Source: Opitutus sp.
Lineage (GTDB): Bacteria > Verrucomicrobiota > Verrucomicrobiia > Opitutales > Opitutaceae
Assembly: GCA_024998815.1 (NCBI GenBank)
Contig: JACEUQ010000002.1
Location: 1 to 64,000 of the forward strand
DNA: 64,000 nt
Reading direction: 5' to 3'
The notes under the pieces are model-generated. The model was given only the letters and a program-made list of their open reading frames with translations, was not told where the DNA came from and ran no database searches. Positions within the stretch are counted from its first letter, which is position 1. Every line of letters starts with the position of its first letter. The position numbers and the translations under genes are program-made. Below, one piece after another: positions 8,876 through 16,374 of the stretch.

Positions 8876-9381
8876 GGGGCGACCTCCTCGGTTGAAAACA
8901 GGGTGGCCAACGGCCAGGTGTAACTACGTCCAGGGACGAACCATAGACTTACTCCGGCGTCGGTTGCGGCGGCCGTTTCCGGCTCCACGGGATCGATCTT
9001 GGCGCGCAGCACTTCGCGGTGCACCCGGTAAATCCCACCCGGCAAGTCAATGCGGCGGGTTTCGCGCGGGGCCAGCGTTAGCCAAGGCAAGCCGGGGGGG
9101 GCGGGGGCGGCTTCAGGAGCCGGGGTGCTGGCGTAGATTGGCGGGGGCGCGGAAGCGGCGGTGGATTCCGCGCGAACGAAAGCGATGCGCCAAGGCCACT
9201 CCGTGTGGTTTTCTACCATGACCAACGCCGTTTGGCGCACATAGGGCGTGGCGGGTTGTGGCGGGGACGCGCACCCAGCACCGACAGCGAGCACAAGTAG
9301 GGCGCACGCCCACCCCAAGCCGGTGCGGGAAACGCGGCGGAACACCGACTCATCGGGACGAAGCTGTGAGCGAGAGGGCAT
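8872..9381 (-). CDS. predicted lipoprotein coupled to the downstream membrane protein
   Basis: I place the start at ATG 9381 because it gives a proper lipoprotein signal: a basic N-terminus, a hydrophobic stretch GWACALLVLAV and the lipobox VGAGC with Cys at residue 37. The mature part has a short beta-rich segment (ALVMVENHTEWPWRIAFVRA), a Pro/Ala-rich middle and an IDLPGGIYRVHREVL region, 169 residues in all. An in-frame start further upstream (9465) would put the signal too far inside. Its stop overlaps the start of the 6527-8875 gene by four bases. Function unknown. Confidence 0.75.
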   Translation of the reverse strand: MPSRSQLRPDESVFRRVSRTGLGWACALLVLAVGAGCASPPQPATPYVRQTALVMVENHTEWPWRIAFVRAESTAASAPPPIYASTPAPEAAPAPPGLPWLTLAPRETRRIDLPGGIYRVHREVLRAKIDPVEPETAAATDAGVSLWFVPGRSYTWPLATLFSTEEVAP

Positions 9382-9575
9382 GGCGGGGCGCACGATAACT
9401 CCACCGTTAACGGCACATTCGCACCGAAACTTAAACGCTGCGGCGCATATTGCCCAAAAATCCACCCGCAGAAGCCCTACCGTTGGCCCTCGGCCCTCTG
9501 ATTATACGTCGCGATCAAGATGAGCTCAACGAAGTTGGTTTATGAACAGAGAGAGCTGAAACCGTTGAAAATGAC

Positions 9576-9689
9576 CCTGAGCTCACGCTCAAGGCCACGA
9601 GGCGTGTGCGCCCGACGAGTGCGCTCACGCGGAGTGTGTTCTCGCGGAGTGTTCTCACGCCGAGTGTGGCCTTGAGCGTGAGCTCAAGG
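9576..9689. repeat. REP-like hairpin pair
   Basis: CCTGAGCTCACGCTCAAGG at 9576-9594 and CCTTGAGCGTGAGCTCAAGG at 9670-9689 are near-perfect inverted copies, each also a hairpin. The gap 9382-9722 between the lipoprotein and STAS genes holds only this element; the bases between the two hairpins are short degenerate repeats of 'GTGTGCGCTCACGCGGAGTGT' type and encode nothing I can support. Confidence 0.85.
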
Positions 9690-9722
9690 ATGCTGTATCC
9701 CTTAACTCTAACGCTCAGTAGT

Positions 9723-10085
9723 TTAAGCACCCAGCGGCGCAGTCACGTCCGTACTGTTGCTCGGCTCCGCCGCTGAAACCGATTCAAACAGGGAGCACAG
9801 GTGCAATAATTCCAATACGGCCCACACCCCGGGGCGCACCTGCGTCAGCCGAATGCCTCCGCGCACGCACAGTGATTTCCTGAAAATGCTGATCAGCGCG
9901 CCGACACCCGAGCTGTCGATAAATTCAACGGCGCCCAAGTTAATCTCCACGCCGGTTACGGCCGCCACCCAGGCCGACTCCACCCCCGCCTTAAACTCGC
10001 CGGCGATTGCCGCATCCAGGCGCGTACTGTCCACCGTGACGCGAAGCGTGCCGTCGTTAATCGTGGTGCTGAAATTCAGGTTCAT
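9723..10085 (-). CDS. STAS-domain protein (anti-sigma factor antagonist type)
   Basis: This 120-residue protein matches the SpoIIAA-like STAS fold, with the conserved phosphorylation loop FIDSSGVGALISIF, in which one of the two serines is the usual target. The flanks ITGVEINLGAVE and IRLTQVRPGVWAVLELLHL fit the fourth strand and last helices. Such proteins bind anti-sigma kinases or act inside chemosensory-like complexes. No partner kinase is in the window; the nearest neighbours are two HDOD genes on the same strand, which suggests a shared signalling role. Confidence 0.88.
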   Translation of the reverse strand: MNLNFSTTINDGTLRVTVDSTRLDAAIAGEFKAGVESAWVAAVTGVEINLGAVEFIDSSGVGALISIFRKSLCVRGGIRLTQVRPGVWAVLELLHLCSLFESVSAAEPSNSTDVTAPLGA

Positions 10086-10228
10086 ACGCCACTGACATCG
10101 CCGACTTGGGTTTGAACCCTAAAACCTGACAAACACGGGAAATTCCCCGCAGCCGGTGCTCACCGTTGTGCAATCCCACCCACGCCCTGAGCGGGATGGG
10201 GCGACGCTTTGCCCGTTGGGCAAAACAC

Positions 10229-10314
10229 CCTGCGCTCACGCGCAAGGCCACACGGTTTGCCCCTCCCCGACTCCCGCGCAGCCTGACTACCGTGGCCCTG
10301 AGCGTGAGCTCAGG
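10229..10314. repeat. REP-like hairpin pair
   Basis: CCTGCGCTCACGCGCAAGG at 10229-10247 and CCTGAGCGTGAGCTCAGG at 10297-10314 face each other, with the same GGCCACAC and GTGGCC inner flanks as other copies. Stem bases differ from the consensus in pairs, so both hairpins stay stable. The element fills the gap between the STAS gene and the broken HDOD gene. Confidence 0.8.
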
Positions 10315-11054
10315 CACTGGCGCAATCCGCCCCTTCAGCGCGGATCAAGCGTACCTCCACTCACCTACTCCGGCATCGCTTTACAGCGAATTGGATCCCG
10401 CTGAAACGATCGCCAAACCGCTCTGTTCACACAGCACTTTGGTCGCCACGGTGATCTCCTCGCTCATTTTCAGGATGTCCAACTGGGGAATCCCTGCGTC
10501 GGCAAACATCTCCTCCGATATCGGCCAAGCATCACTGGTCACCCCGAGGCCAAACTCGGTACTCGCCACCAACGTCGCAGTAAGGTGCAAAAGCGCCCCC
10601 CAGCGGCGCACCTCGGTATTCTCCACGCTCCCCAGATCATGCTGATGAACTAGTACTTGACTAAAAATCGGGTTCATTCCCCAAAGCGAGAGAACCGAGC
10701 CGCCGAGCTCGGCGTGGGTGCAGCCAAAAACTTTACGTTCCCAGCTCACCACGGACTGAATATCCGGCAAATCGCCGGCACCGGCGGGGATCTCCATTTG
10801 CAGGGCGACGCGCTGAAGCACGATCCGACCTAGGTTGTGCAATAAGCCAATGGTGTAACCCGCCTTATGGTCGACACCCGCTTTGCCCGAGACCAGCTCC
10901 ATGCCCACCGCCATGGCGATGGAATTGGCAAGCAGGCGGTCTGCAGAGATGCGGTAAATGGGTAGGCTTTGCTCGCAGAGTTTGGCGGAAACGGTAATGC
11001 AGGCGACCCGGTAGGCCTGAAACGCCCCCAGCCAAGAAAGCGCCTGATCTAGGC

Positions 11055-12173
11055 TAGTGCTTACTTGCAATAATAAGTGATATTTTATCCGCTTTGTAGA
11101 TGGGACGAAAAGCCGTGCGAATCACTTGTAGCGAGGGGGATCAGCAATCCCTAGAAAAACGGGCAACCAGCCGGATTGAGTCGAGGCAGCGAGTTGAGCG
11201 CGCCCGGATGATCCTTGGGTGCGTGAGTGGCGAGCAGGTGCAAGAGGTGGCGCGCCGCTGCAACACCAGGCCGAACACCGTAATAAAGTGGAGGGATCGC
11301 TTTGTGCTGCTTGGCATGAAGGGGCTGGATGATGCGGCACGGCCGGGCGCGAAGCGCACCTACGGTGAGGACTTTCGAGATCGGGTGCTGGCTTTATTGG
11401 AAGGGCCACCCCCTCCGGGGCAGGCGCGCTGGGATGGTCCAGCGGTGGCCCGTGTGCTCGGCGGCTCGGTGCACGCGGTCTGGCGAGTGCTGCGCAAGGA
11501 GGGCATTTGCCTGCAGCGCCAGCGCTCGTGGTGCGTGAGCACTGACAAGCAGTTCGCAGCCAAGGCAGCCGATATCGTCGGGCTCTACCTGAGCCCACCG
11601 GAAAAGGCATTGGTGATAAGTGTGGATGAAAAGCCTGGCATCCAAGCCCTAGAGCGCGCCACCGGTTACGTGGAGACCGACAATGGTAAAATCGTCCAGG
11701 GACTCAAAAGCACCTACAAGCGCCACGGTACACTCAACTTGTTCGCTGCCCTTGATGTGGCCACGGGCTTGATCAAGACGCAGAAAACCACCCTTAAGCG
11801 CCGGGAGGAGTTCCTGCTGTTCATGGACCAAGTGGTGGCGGATCACCCGCCCGAGAGAGAACTCCACGTGATTTTGGATAATTATTGCACCCACAAAAAG
11901 TGCGACGCTTGGCTCGCTCGGCACCCCAATGTCCACTTCCACTTTACCCCAACCTCGGCGAGTTGGCTCAATCAAGTTGAAATCTGGTTCGGCATACTAA
12001 CAAGGAAGGCGCTACGGGGCGCGAACTTCAGAAGCGTCGCCGAACTTAGTCAGGCCATTGACGCTTTCGTCGCCGCCTACCTGCCCAATGCCAAGCCGTT
12101 CAAGTGGCGCAAGCGCGAGGTCAAGGGAAGCCAACTCAGAAATACTATCATTAATCTACGCAATTAAGCACTA
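11055..12173 (+). mobile_element. IS630-type insertion sequence with TA duplication
   Basis: The element spans 11057-12171 (1,115 bp) and is flanked by TA at 11055-11056 and 12172-12173, the target duplication expected of IS630 family members. Its ends are inverted: GTGCTTACTTGCAATA at the left and, read from the right, GTGCTTAATTGCGTAG. It carries a single transposase gene. The host reading frame is restored exactly when the element and one TA are removed, which fixes the boundaries. Confidence 0.93.
11100..12167 (+). CDS. IS630-family transposase
   Basis: This 355-residue DDE transposase begins with paired helix-turn-helix regions (VQEVARRCNTRPNTVIKWRD and WDGPAVARVLGGSVHAVWRVL). The catalytic acids are recognisable: Asp in VISVDEKPGIQALE, Asp in LHVILDNYCTHK, and Glu in SASWLNQVEIWFG. 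Length and motif spacing fit a full, intact IS630 enzyme. It fills the element almost from end to end and is transcribed opposite to the host gene. Confidence 0.95.
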   Translation: MGRKAVRITCSEGDQQSLEKRATSRIESRQRVERARMILGCVSGEQVQEVARRCNTRPNTVIKWRDRFVLLGMKGLDDAARPGAKRTYGEDFRDRVLALLEGPPPPGQARWDGPAVARVLGGSVHAVWRVLRKEGICLQRQRSWCVSTDKQFAAKAADIVGLYLSPPEKALVISVDEKPGIQALERATGYVETDNGKIVQGLKSTYKRHGTLNLFAALDVATGLIKTQKTTLKRREEFLLFMDQVVADHPPERELHVILDNYCTHKKCDAWLARHPNVHFHFTPTSASWLNQVEIWFGILTRKALRGANFRSVAELSQAIDAFVAAYLPNAKPFKWRKREVKGSQLRNTIINLRN

Positions 12174-12399
12174 GTTACCGTCTCACCGCGCGTGTAGCAG
12201 GCACTGTTGGCCATGCGCAACAGGCGACTGGTGATGGCGACATCCATCGAAACCAGTCGTATCACCTGGTCGATATCAACGTCCGGCTTTTTGATTTCCC
12301 GGTAAAGCGCGTCGATCAGTTTGGCAGATGAAGGCAGGCGTGCTGAAGCGGCTTTGAGCCATTTGGAGTCAACCTTGATGAATGGAGTCATGGTGGCGG

Positions 12400-13281
12400 T
12401 TAAGATGAAAATTCCAGGGATTGTTTCAGTGCACCGCGGCTAATTTCGATCAGTTGCACGGATTTGATACCCAGGGCGTCGAGGCGGTTTTTGCGGAGGA
12501 TTGCGCCGGCCTGTTGGGCGTGGAAGGTCGCGCGATTGCTTTCGGCCAGCGTCTCAGCCGTCTGTAAAATGAGCGACATGGGCGCCTCGTTAATGCAAGC
12601 GAGGTCGTCGGTGGATTTCTCGATGCTGTCGCTGACCGAGGCAGGGAAGCCCCACTTGCGTGTAATGAAACTGGATACCTCGATGTGATTAACCCCGAAG
12701 GTGTTGAACTCCCACTGCAGGAGCGAAACGGCGTCACCCCAGACCAGTTTATCGACGTGAGGAAACTGCTGTTCGGCCCATTTATTGAGCACCAAAATCC
12801 CCAGCGGGCGCATGAGACCGGCAAGGTAGGCAACATTGGGGTCGAGTTTGACCTCGGTGGCGATGAGTTGGCTGGCAGAGGCGGTGAACAGGACGCTTTT
12901 ATTAAACTGATCGCCGGTGATTCCGTAGGCGCGCAGCTTTGGAGGGGCCATGCCCTGCATGGTGGCCGTGGCGATGAGGCGGGCAATCTCGCGCATCCCG
13001 ACCCGCTGCAGGGCCTCCTCGATGGTTTTGCACACGTTGGAGGTGCGCACAAAAAAAGCGGAATTGGAGATACGAATGATCCGCGCCGACAACATCACGT
13101 CGCGCCGCAGAATCGTTGCGATATCCGCGATCGTGGTGCGCGGGTTACTGATCGCCATATTGAGCAACCCAAGGATTTGCCCCGAAGCGTTCAGTGAATC
13201 CATGAGAGGTAAAAGGCACTCACGGTCATTGGTCAGTCGCTTGACGTCACCGTCGGGTTTGGAGGGTTCCTGCAAATTCAT
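12400..13281 (-). CDS. HDOD-domain signalling protein
   Basis: This intact 293-residue protein has an HDOD domain over most of its length: the motif NASGQILGLLNMAISNPRTT, then DIATILRRDVMLSARIIRIS and the helix VCKTIEEALQRVGMREIARL. In typical HD enzymes a His-Asp pair would bind metal; here the matching positions lack it (LAGLMRPLGILVLNKW), so it is likely a non-catalytic binding module. It sits upstream of the IS-split HDOD gene, with the STAS gene beyond. HDOD proteins often take part in chemotaxis, biofilm or cyclic-nucleotide responses, but no specific role can be read here. Confidence 0.88.
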   Translation of the reverse strand: MNLQEPSKPDGDVKRLTNDRECLLPLMDSLNASGQILGLLNMAISNPRTTIADIATILRRDVMLSARIIRISNSAFFVRTSNVCKTIEEALQRVGMREIARLIATATMQGMAPPKLRAYGITGDQFNKSVLFTASASQLIATEVKLDPNVAYLAGLMRPLGILVLNKWAEQQFPHVDKLVWGDAVSLLQWEFNTFGVNHIEVSSFITRKWGFPASVSDSIEKSTDDLACINEAPMSLILQTAETLAESNRATFHAQQAGAILRKNRLDALGIKSVQLIEISRGALKQSLEFSS

Positions 13282-13657
13282 GGGTGGGCTGTGAAGTTAA
13301 GGTTAATCTTCGACACGTTCAGCCAAGACTGAAGCGGCGTGTTGTTTTCTGTACTGCGTAAAAGCACTAAACCCTCAATAAAAGCAGTGCTAATATGCCT
13401 TCTGGGGTAAACACCGACCGGCAACATAGGGGAAACACCTGATCCGAAATCCGCCGAGGGAGCTTGGTTGTAAAAAGCCCCGCAAAAGCACCCCATTTTC
13501 AGCCCGTTTACGCCAGCTTGAGGTACTGATTGTTCACCGCTGGCGGCGCGATTCGCAGCCTACGGATTCGGGCTGAACGCAGCGGCAAAACAAGTATCCG
13601 CATCATCTACTTCTGTGATTGCTCAAGCCTGACCAGCCGCTTAACCCTTTCCGCCTT
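13282..13657. other. 376-bp non-coding gap between divergent HDOD and YebC genes
   Basis: No supported gene. An inverted pair AGCACT (13364-13369) and AGTGCT (about 13386-13391) could be an operator near the HDOD promoter. The small reading frame on the minus strand here has no recognisable features. Confidence 0.4.
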
Positions 13658-14389
13658 ATGGGACGCCAATGGCTACACGCGAAACGTGCGATTGTTAACA
13701 ACAAGAAGGGGCAAATGGTCGGCAAACAGGTGAAGGAAATCACCGTTGCCGCCAAAATCGGTGGGGCCGACATGGCCGCCAACGCCCGCCTGTTCGCCGC
13801 CGTCGAAAAGGCGAAAAAAGCCAGTGTCACGCGCGACGTCATCGAACGCGCCATCAACAAGGGCGCCGGCATCGGCGGCGAGAAAATGATCATGGACCAC
13901 ATCGTGTTCGAGGGCTACGCGCCCCACAAGGTGCCGGTCATCGTGGAAGTTTACACCGACAACGTGCAACGGACCACCCCCGAGATGCGCGTGCTCTTCA
14001 AAAAAGGCATCCTCGGCACCACAGGCAGCAACAAGTTCCTCTTTGAACACGTGGGTATCGTCGAAGCCCATACACCCGCCTCAACCACTGATTTGGAAGC
14101 CGCCGCCATCGAGGCGGGTGCCAACGATTTCGAAGCCATCAGCCACGAGCAAAACGACGACATTCCCGCTGAGTCGACCGGCGCCCGCTTCCATACGGAG
14201 CGCACCGCCGTGCACTCGGCCTCGACTTGGCTGTCGGCCAATGGCTGGACGGTCGTCACCAGTGAAATCGGCTACGTGGCCAAAATGTTCCCCGAACTGA
14301 GCGACGAGCACCGTGCCGATGTTGGCGAGTTCCTCCAAGCGCTCGAAGAACACGAGGACGTGCAGCGCGTTTGGGCGGCGGTTAAGTAA
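13658..14389 (+). CDS. YebC/PmpR-family protein
   Basis: I chose ATG 13658 because the product then begins MGRQWLHAKRAIVNNKKGQM, matching the YebC start; an earlier in-frame codon adds 13 unrelated residues. The 243-residue protein has the hallmark KQVKEITVAAKIGGADMAAN segment, DVIERAINKGAG and the acidic central domain around YTDNVQRTTPEMR. YebC proteins bind DNA as regulators and have been linked to translation of proline-rich stretches. The N terminus (MGRQW) is closer to the YeeN-like branch than to the MAGHSKW type. Confidence 0.92.
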   Translation: MGRQWLHAKRAIVNNKKGQMVGKQVKEITVAAKIGGADMAANARLFAAVEKAKKASVTRDVIERAINKGAGIGGEKMIMDHIVFEGYAPHKVPVIVEVYTDNVQRTTPEMRVLFKKGILGTTGSNKFLFEHVGIVEAHTPASTTDLEAAAIEAGANDFEAISHEQNDDIPAESTGARFHTERTAVHSASTWLSANGWTVVTSEIGYVAKMFPELSDEHRADVGEFLQALEEHEDVQRVWAAVK

Positions 14390-14399
14390 CCCCGTCTTC

Positions 14400-14435
14400 G
14401 GTGTGAACGCTGCGCTCCAACCCGGCGTTCACACC
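14400..14435. terminator. hairpin after the YebC gene
   Basis: A perfect 11-bp stem, GGTGTGAACGC at 14400-14410 and GCGTTCACACC at 14425-14435, lies 10 bp after the YebC stop and before the convergent DUF192 gene. There is no T-run on either side, so it may stop transcription only weakly or serve mRNA protection. Confidence 0.5.
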
Positions 14436-14524
14436 CCTGTCTGACCCGGAGCCCAAGCGCCGGGGCAACTCCCTCAATGCGTGTGCGCTGTCGACTCGCA
14501 GCCGTCAGCGAAGCGGCAACCGCG

Positions 14525-15061
14525 TTATTTCAACCCATAAGCCGCCGGTGAAAATCCGCGCACCCGCAGGGCTACAGCCAGTGCCCTCAGGTCGAGCTGC
14601 GCACCCGGTTTCACCCCGTTGAACTCGAACCAACCCTGTTTCATTTCCAGCGCGAACATCAGCGCTCCGCCCCTGGACGCCACCGGTGTTTCGTCGAAGG
14701 GATACAGCGGGTAAATTTCCTTCAACGTGCCGTCCGCTGCGAAAAATCCGATGTCGAGCGGCGTGGGCGTGTTGCGCATCCAAAAGCTCATCCGCTGCGG
14801 CTTAGCATAGAGAAACAGCATGCCTTCGTCGGTCTTGAGGTCGGTACGCCCCATCAGCCCGTGCTCCATTTCAGCGCGTTTAACCGCAAGCTGCATCCGT
14901 ACCGCTTTTCCACCTACCGCGATAGTATAAAAATCCGTAGCAGCATTTTGGGCCGTCGCAGCCTTCGTCTCGTCACTGCGGCCAGTACCGATGGAAAGCG
15001 CGAGGAAACCGGCGAGCGCCAGCACTCGCAGGAGCGACGAAACCTGATTTGCGTTTTGCAC
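14525..15061 (-). CDS. secreted DUF192-family protein
   Basis: The C-terminal about 120 residues match DUF192: VKRAEMEHGLMGRTDLKTDEGMLF, then FWMRNTPTPLDIGFFAADGT and LEMKQGWFEFNGVKPG. The N-terminal part is a secretory signal (SSLLRVLALAGFLALSIG). I favour GTG 15061 as start since it gives a normal signal peptide; ATG 15103 would add a long leader and leave one base to the divergent gene. Homologues are small exported proteins of unknown role that often stand alone. Confidence 0.82.
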   Translation of the reverse strand: MQNANQVSSLLRVLALAGFLALSIGTGRSDETKAATAQNAATDFYTIAVGGKAVRMQLAVKRAEMEHGLMGRTDLKTDEGMLFLYAKPQRMSFWMRNTPTPLDIGFFAADGTLKEIYPLYPFDETPVASRGGALMFALEMKQGWFEFNGVKPGAQLDLRALAVALRVRGFSPAAYGLK

Positions 15062-15104
15062 AGAGCACGTGACTGATTGTTTTAAATTTAAACACAACCT
15101 CATC

Positions 15105-16238
15105 GTGGCCCGCATCGCACCCGCCAAGCTCCTTTACGCCGACACTTCCCGTAGCGCCGACATGCTCTATTTCGGCCGTTTCAGTGTGCCGGATCCCTTC
15201 ATCGCCATCGAGCTGCGTGGCAAAAAAATCGCCGTCCTCAACGCCTTGGAGTTTGGACGCGCCAAAAAAACCTCCGGCTTCGATACCGTGCTCGCCTTAG
15301 AGCCCTGGCTTGAAAAAGCCCGCGCGCGCCACCCCAACGCCAAAATCGGCGTGGCCGAGGTCATCGGCTTGCTTGCCCGCAACTACAAAACCCACGTCTT
15401 CGAGGTGGCCAACGACTTCCCAATCGGGCTGGCCGACCGCCTGCGTGAACTCGGCTTGAAACTCACCGCGGTTCCCGCCCTCTTCCCCGAGCGCGAAATC
15501 AAGACCGCCGCCGAAATCACCGCCCTGCGCGAGGGCAACCGCTGCAGCGCCCTCGGCATTGGTGCGGCCGAACGGCTCCTTCGCAAAAGCAAGATCAAGG
15601 CCGGTTTGCTCGTGCTCGACGGGCACCCGCTCACCTCCGAGCGCCTCAAGACCGCCATTGAAATCGCCTGCCTGGAGGCCGGCGCGCTCTCCGTCGATAC
15701 CATCGCCGCCGGCGGCGACCAGGCCTGCGATCCGCACGAGCGCGGCTACGGGCCGTTACGCGCCAACGAGCTGATCATCGTCGACGTTTTCCCTCGGGTG
15801 ACAGCCACTGGTTACCATGGCGACATGACGCGCACCTTTCTTAAGGGCCGGGCCAGCGAGGCACAAAACCACCTCGTCGCCGCCGTGCGTACCGCGCAGC
15901 TCGCCGCGCTCGAAGTCGTTCGCGCCGGGGTCAACGGCCGCCACGTTCACCAACAGTGCTTAAACACCTTTGAGCGCCACGGTTTTGAAACCAAACGCAC
16001 GCCCACCGGTTCAGTCGGTTTTTTCCATGGCACCGGTCACGGGCTTGGCCTCGACGTCCACGAAGCACCGCGCATGTCCTCAGTCGATTACGTCCTGAAA
16101 AAGGGTTCCGTGGTGACGGTTGAACCGGGGCTATATTACCCAGGTTTGGGCGGCTGCCGGATCGAAGACGTGGTGCAGGTCACCGCGACCAAGCCGAAGC
16201 TACTCTCGGAATTCCATTACGACTGGGAAATCCGCTAA
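15105..16238 (+). CDS. M24-family Xaa-Pro aminopeptidase-like protein
   Basis: The 377-residue product from GTG 15105 shows the pita-bread fold. Its five metal ligands are in order: Asp in IVDVFPRV, Asp in GYHGDMTRTF, His in FFHGTGHGLGLDVHE, Glu in VTVEPGLYYPG and Glu in CRIEDVVQV. The N-terminal about 140 residues form the creatinase-like domain. It would remove N-terminal residues next to proline in cytoplasmic peptides. The start is not certain: a GTG at 15069 in frame is also open. An AT-rich patch at 15081-15095 between it and the DUF192 gene could hold divergent promoters. Confidence 0.9.
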   Translation: MARIAPAKLLYADTSRSADMLYFGRFSVPDPFIAIELRGKKIAVLNALEFGRAKKTSGFDTVLALEPWLEKARARHPNAKIGVAEVIGLLARNYKTHVFEVANDFPIGLADRLRELGLKLTAVPALFPEREIKTAAEITALREGNRCSALGIGAAERLLRKSKIKAGLLVLDGHPLTSERLKTAIEIACLEAGALSVDTIAAGGDQACDPHERGYGPLRANELIIVDVFPRVTATGYHGDMTRTFLKGRASEAQNHLVAAVRTAQLAALEVVRAGVNGRHVHQQCLNTFERHGFETKRTPTGSVGFFHGTGHGLGLDVHEAPRMSSVDYVLKKGSVVTVEPGLYYPGLGGCRIEDVVQVTATKPKLLSEFHYDWEIR

Positions 16239-16374
16239 CGGGGCGCCCGCCCCCAAGCCGGAGATGCCGAGAAATGGCGGGATGTGCCGAAGCCCGCCCC
16301 GAGCGCAAACCAGCATTTGCCCTGAGGCGGGTTTTACCCTCTCGTGGCCGCCCTTCGCCCCACGCCCACGCACC

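Larger units (their letters stand above)
10381..12391 (-). pseudogene. HDOD-domain protein gene split by an IS630-type insertion
   Basis: The N-terminal piece starts at ATG 12391 and the C-terminal piece ends at 10381. Removing 11057-12173 (the IS plus one TA) rejoins the frame as GETVTSLDQALSWLGAF and gives a protein of about 297 residues. The N-terminal part has the HDOD entry motif LPSSAKLIDALYREIKKPDVDIDQV, and the C-terminal part contains YTIGLLHNLGRIVLQ and EVRRWGALLHLTA. HDOD proteins are signalling modules related to HD phosphohydrolases but usually lacking catalysis. The start lies 8 bp from the stop of the intact HDOD gene upstream, so the two were an operon. The split gene probably makes no full product. 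Confidence 0.9.

Noticed and set aside
9515-9730. 71-codon frame on the minus strand
   Set aside because: It consists of the REP-like hairpins and the sequence between them.
11122-11610. 162-codon frame antisense to the IS630-type transposase
   Set aside because: Shadow of the transposase frame; no conserved motif.
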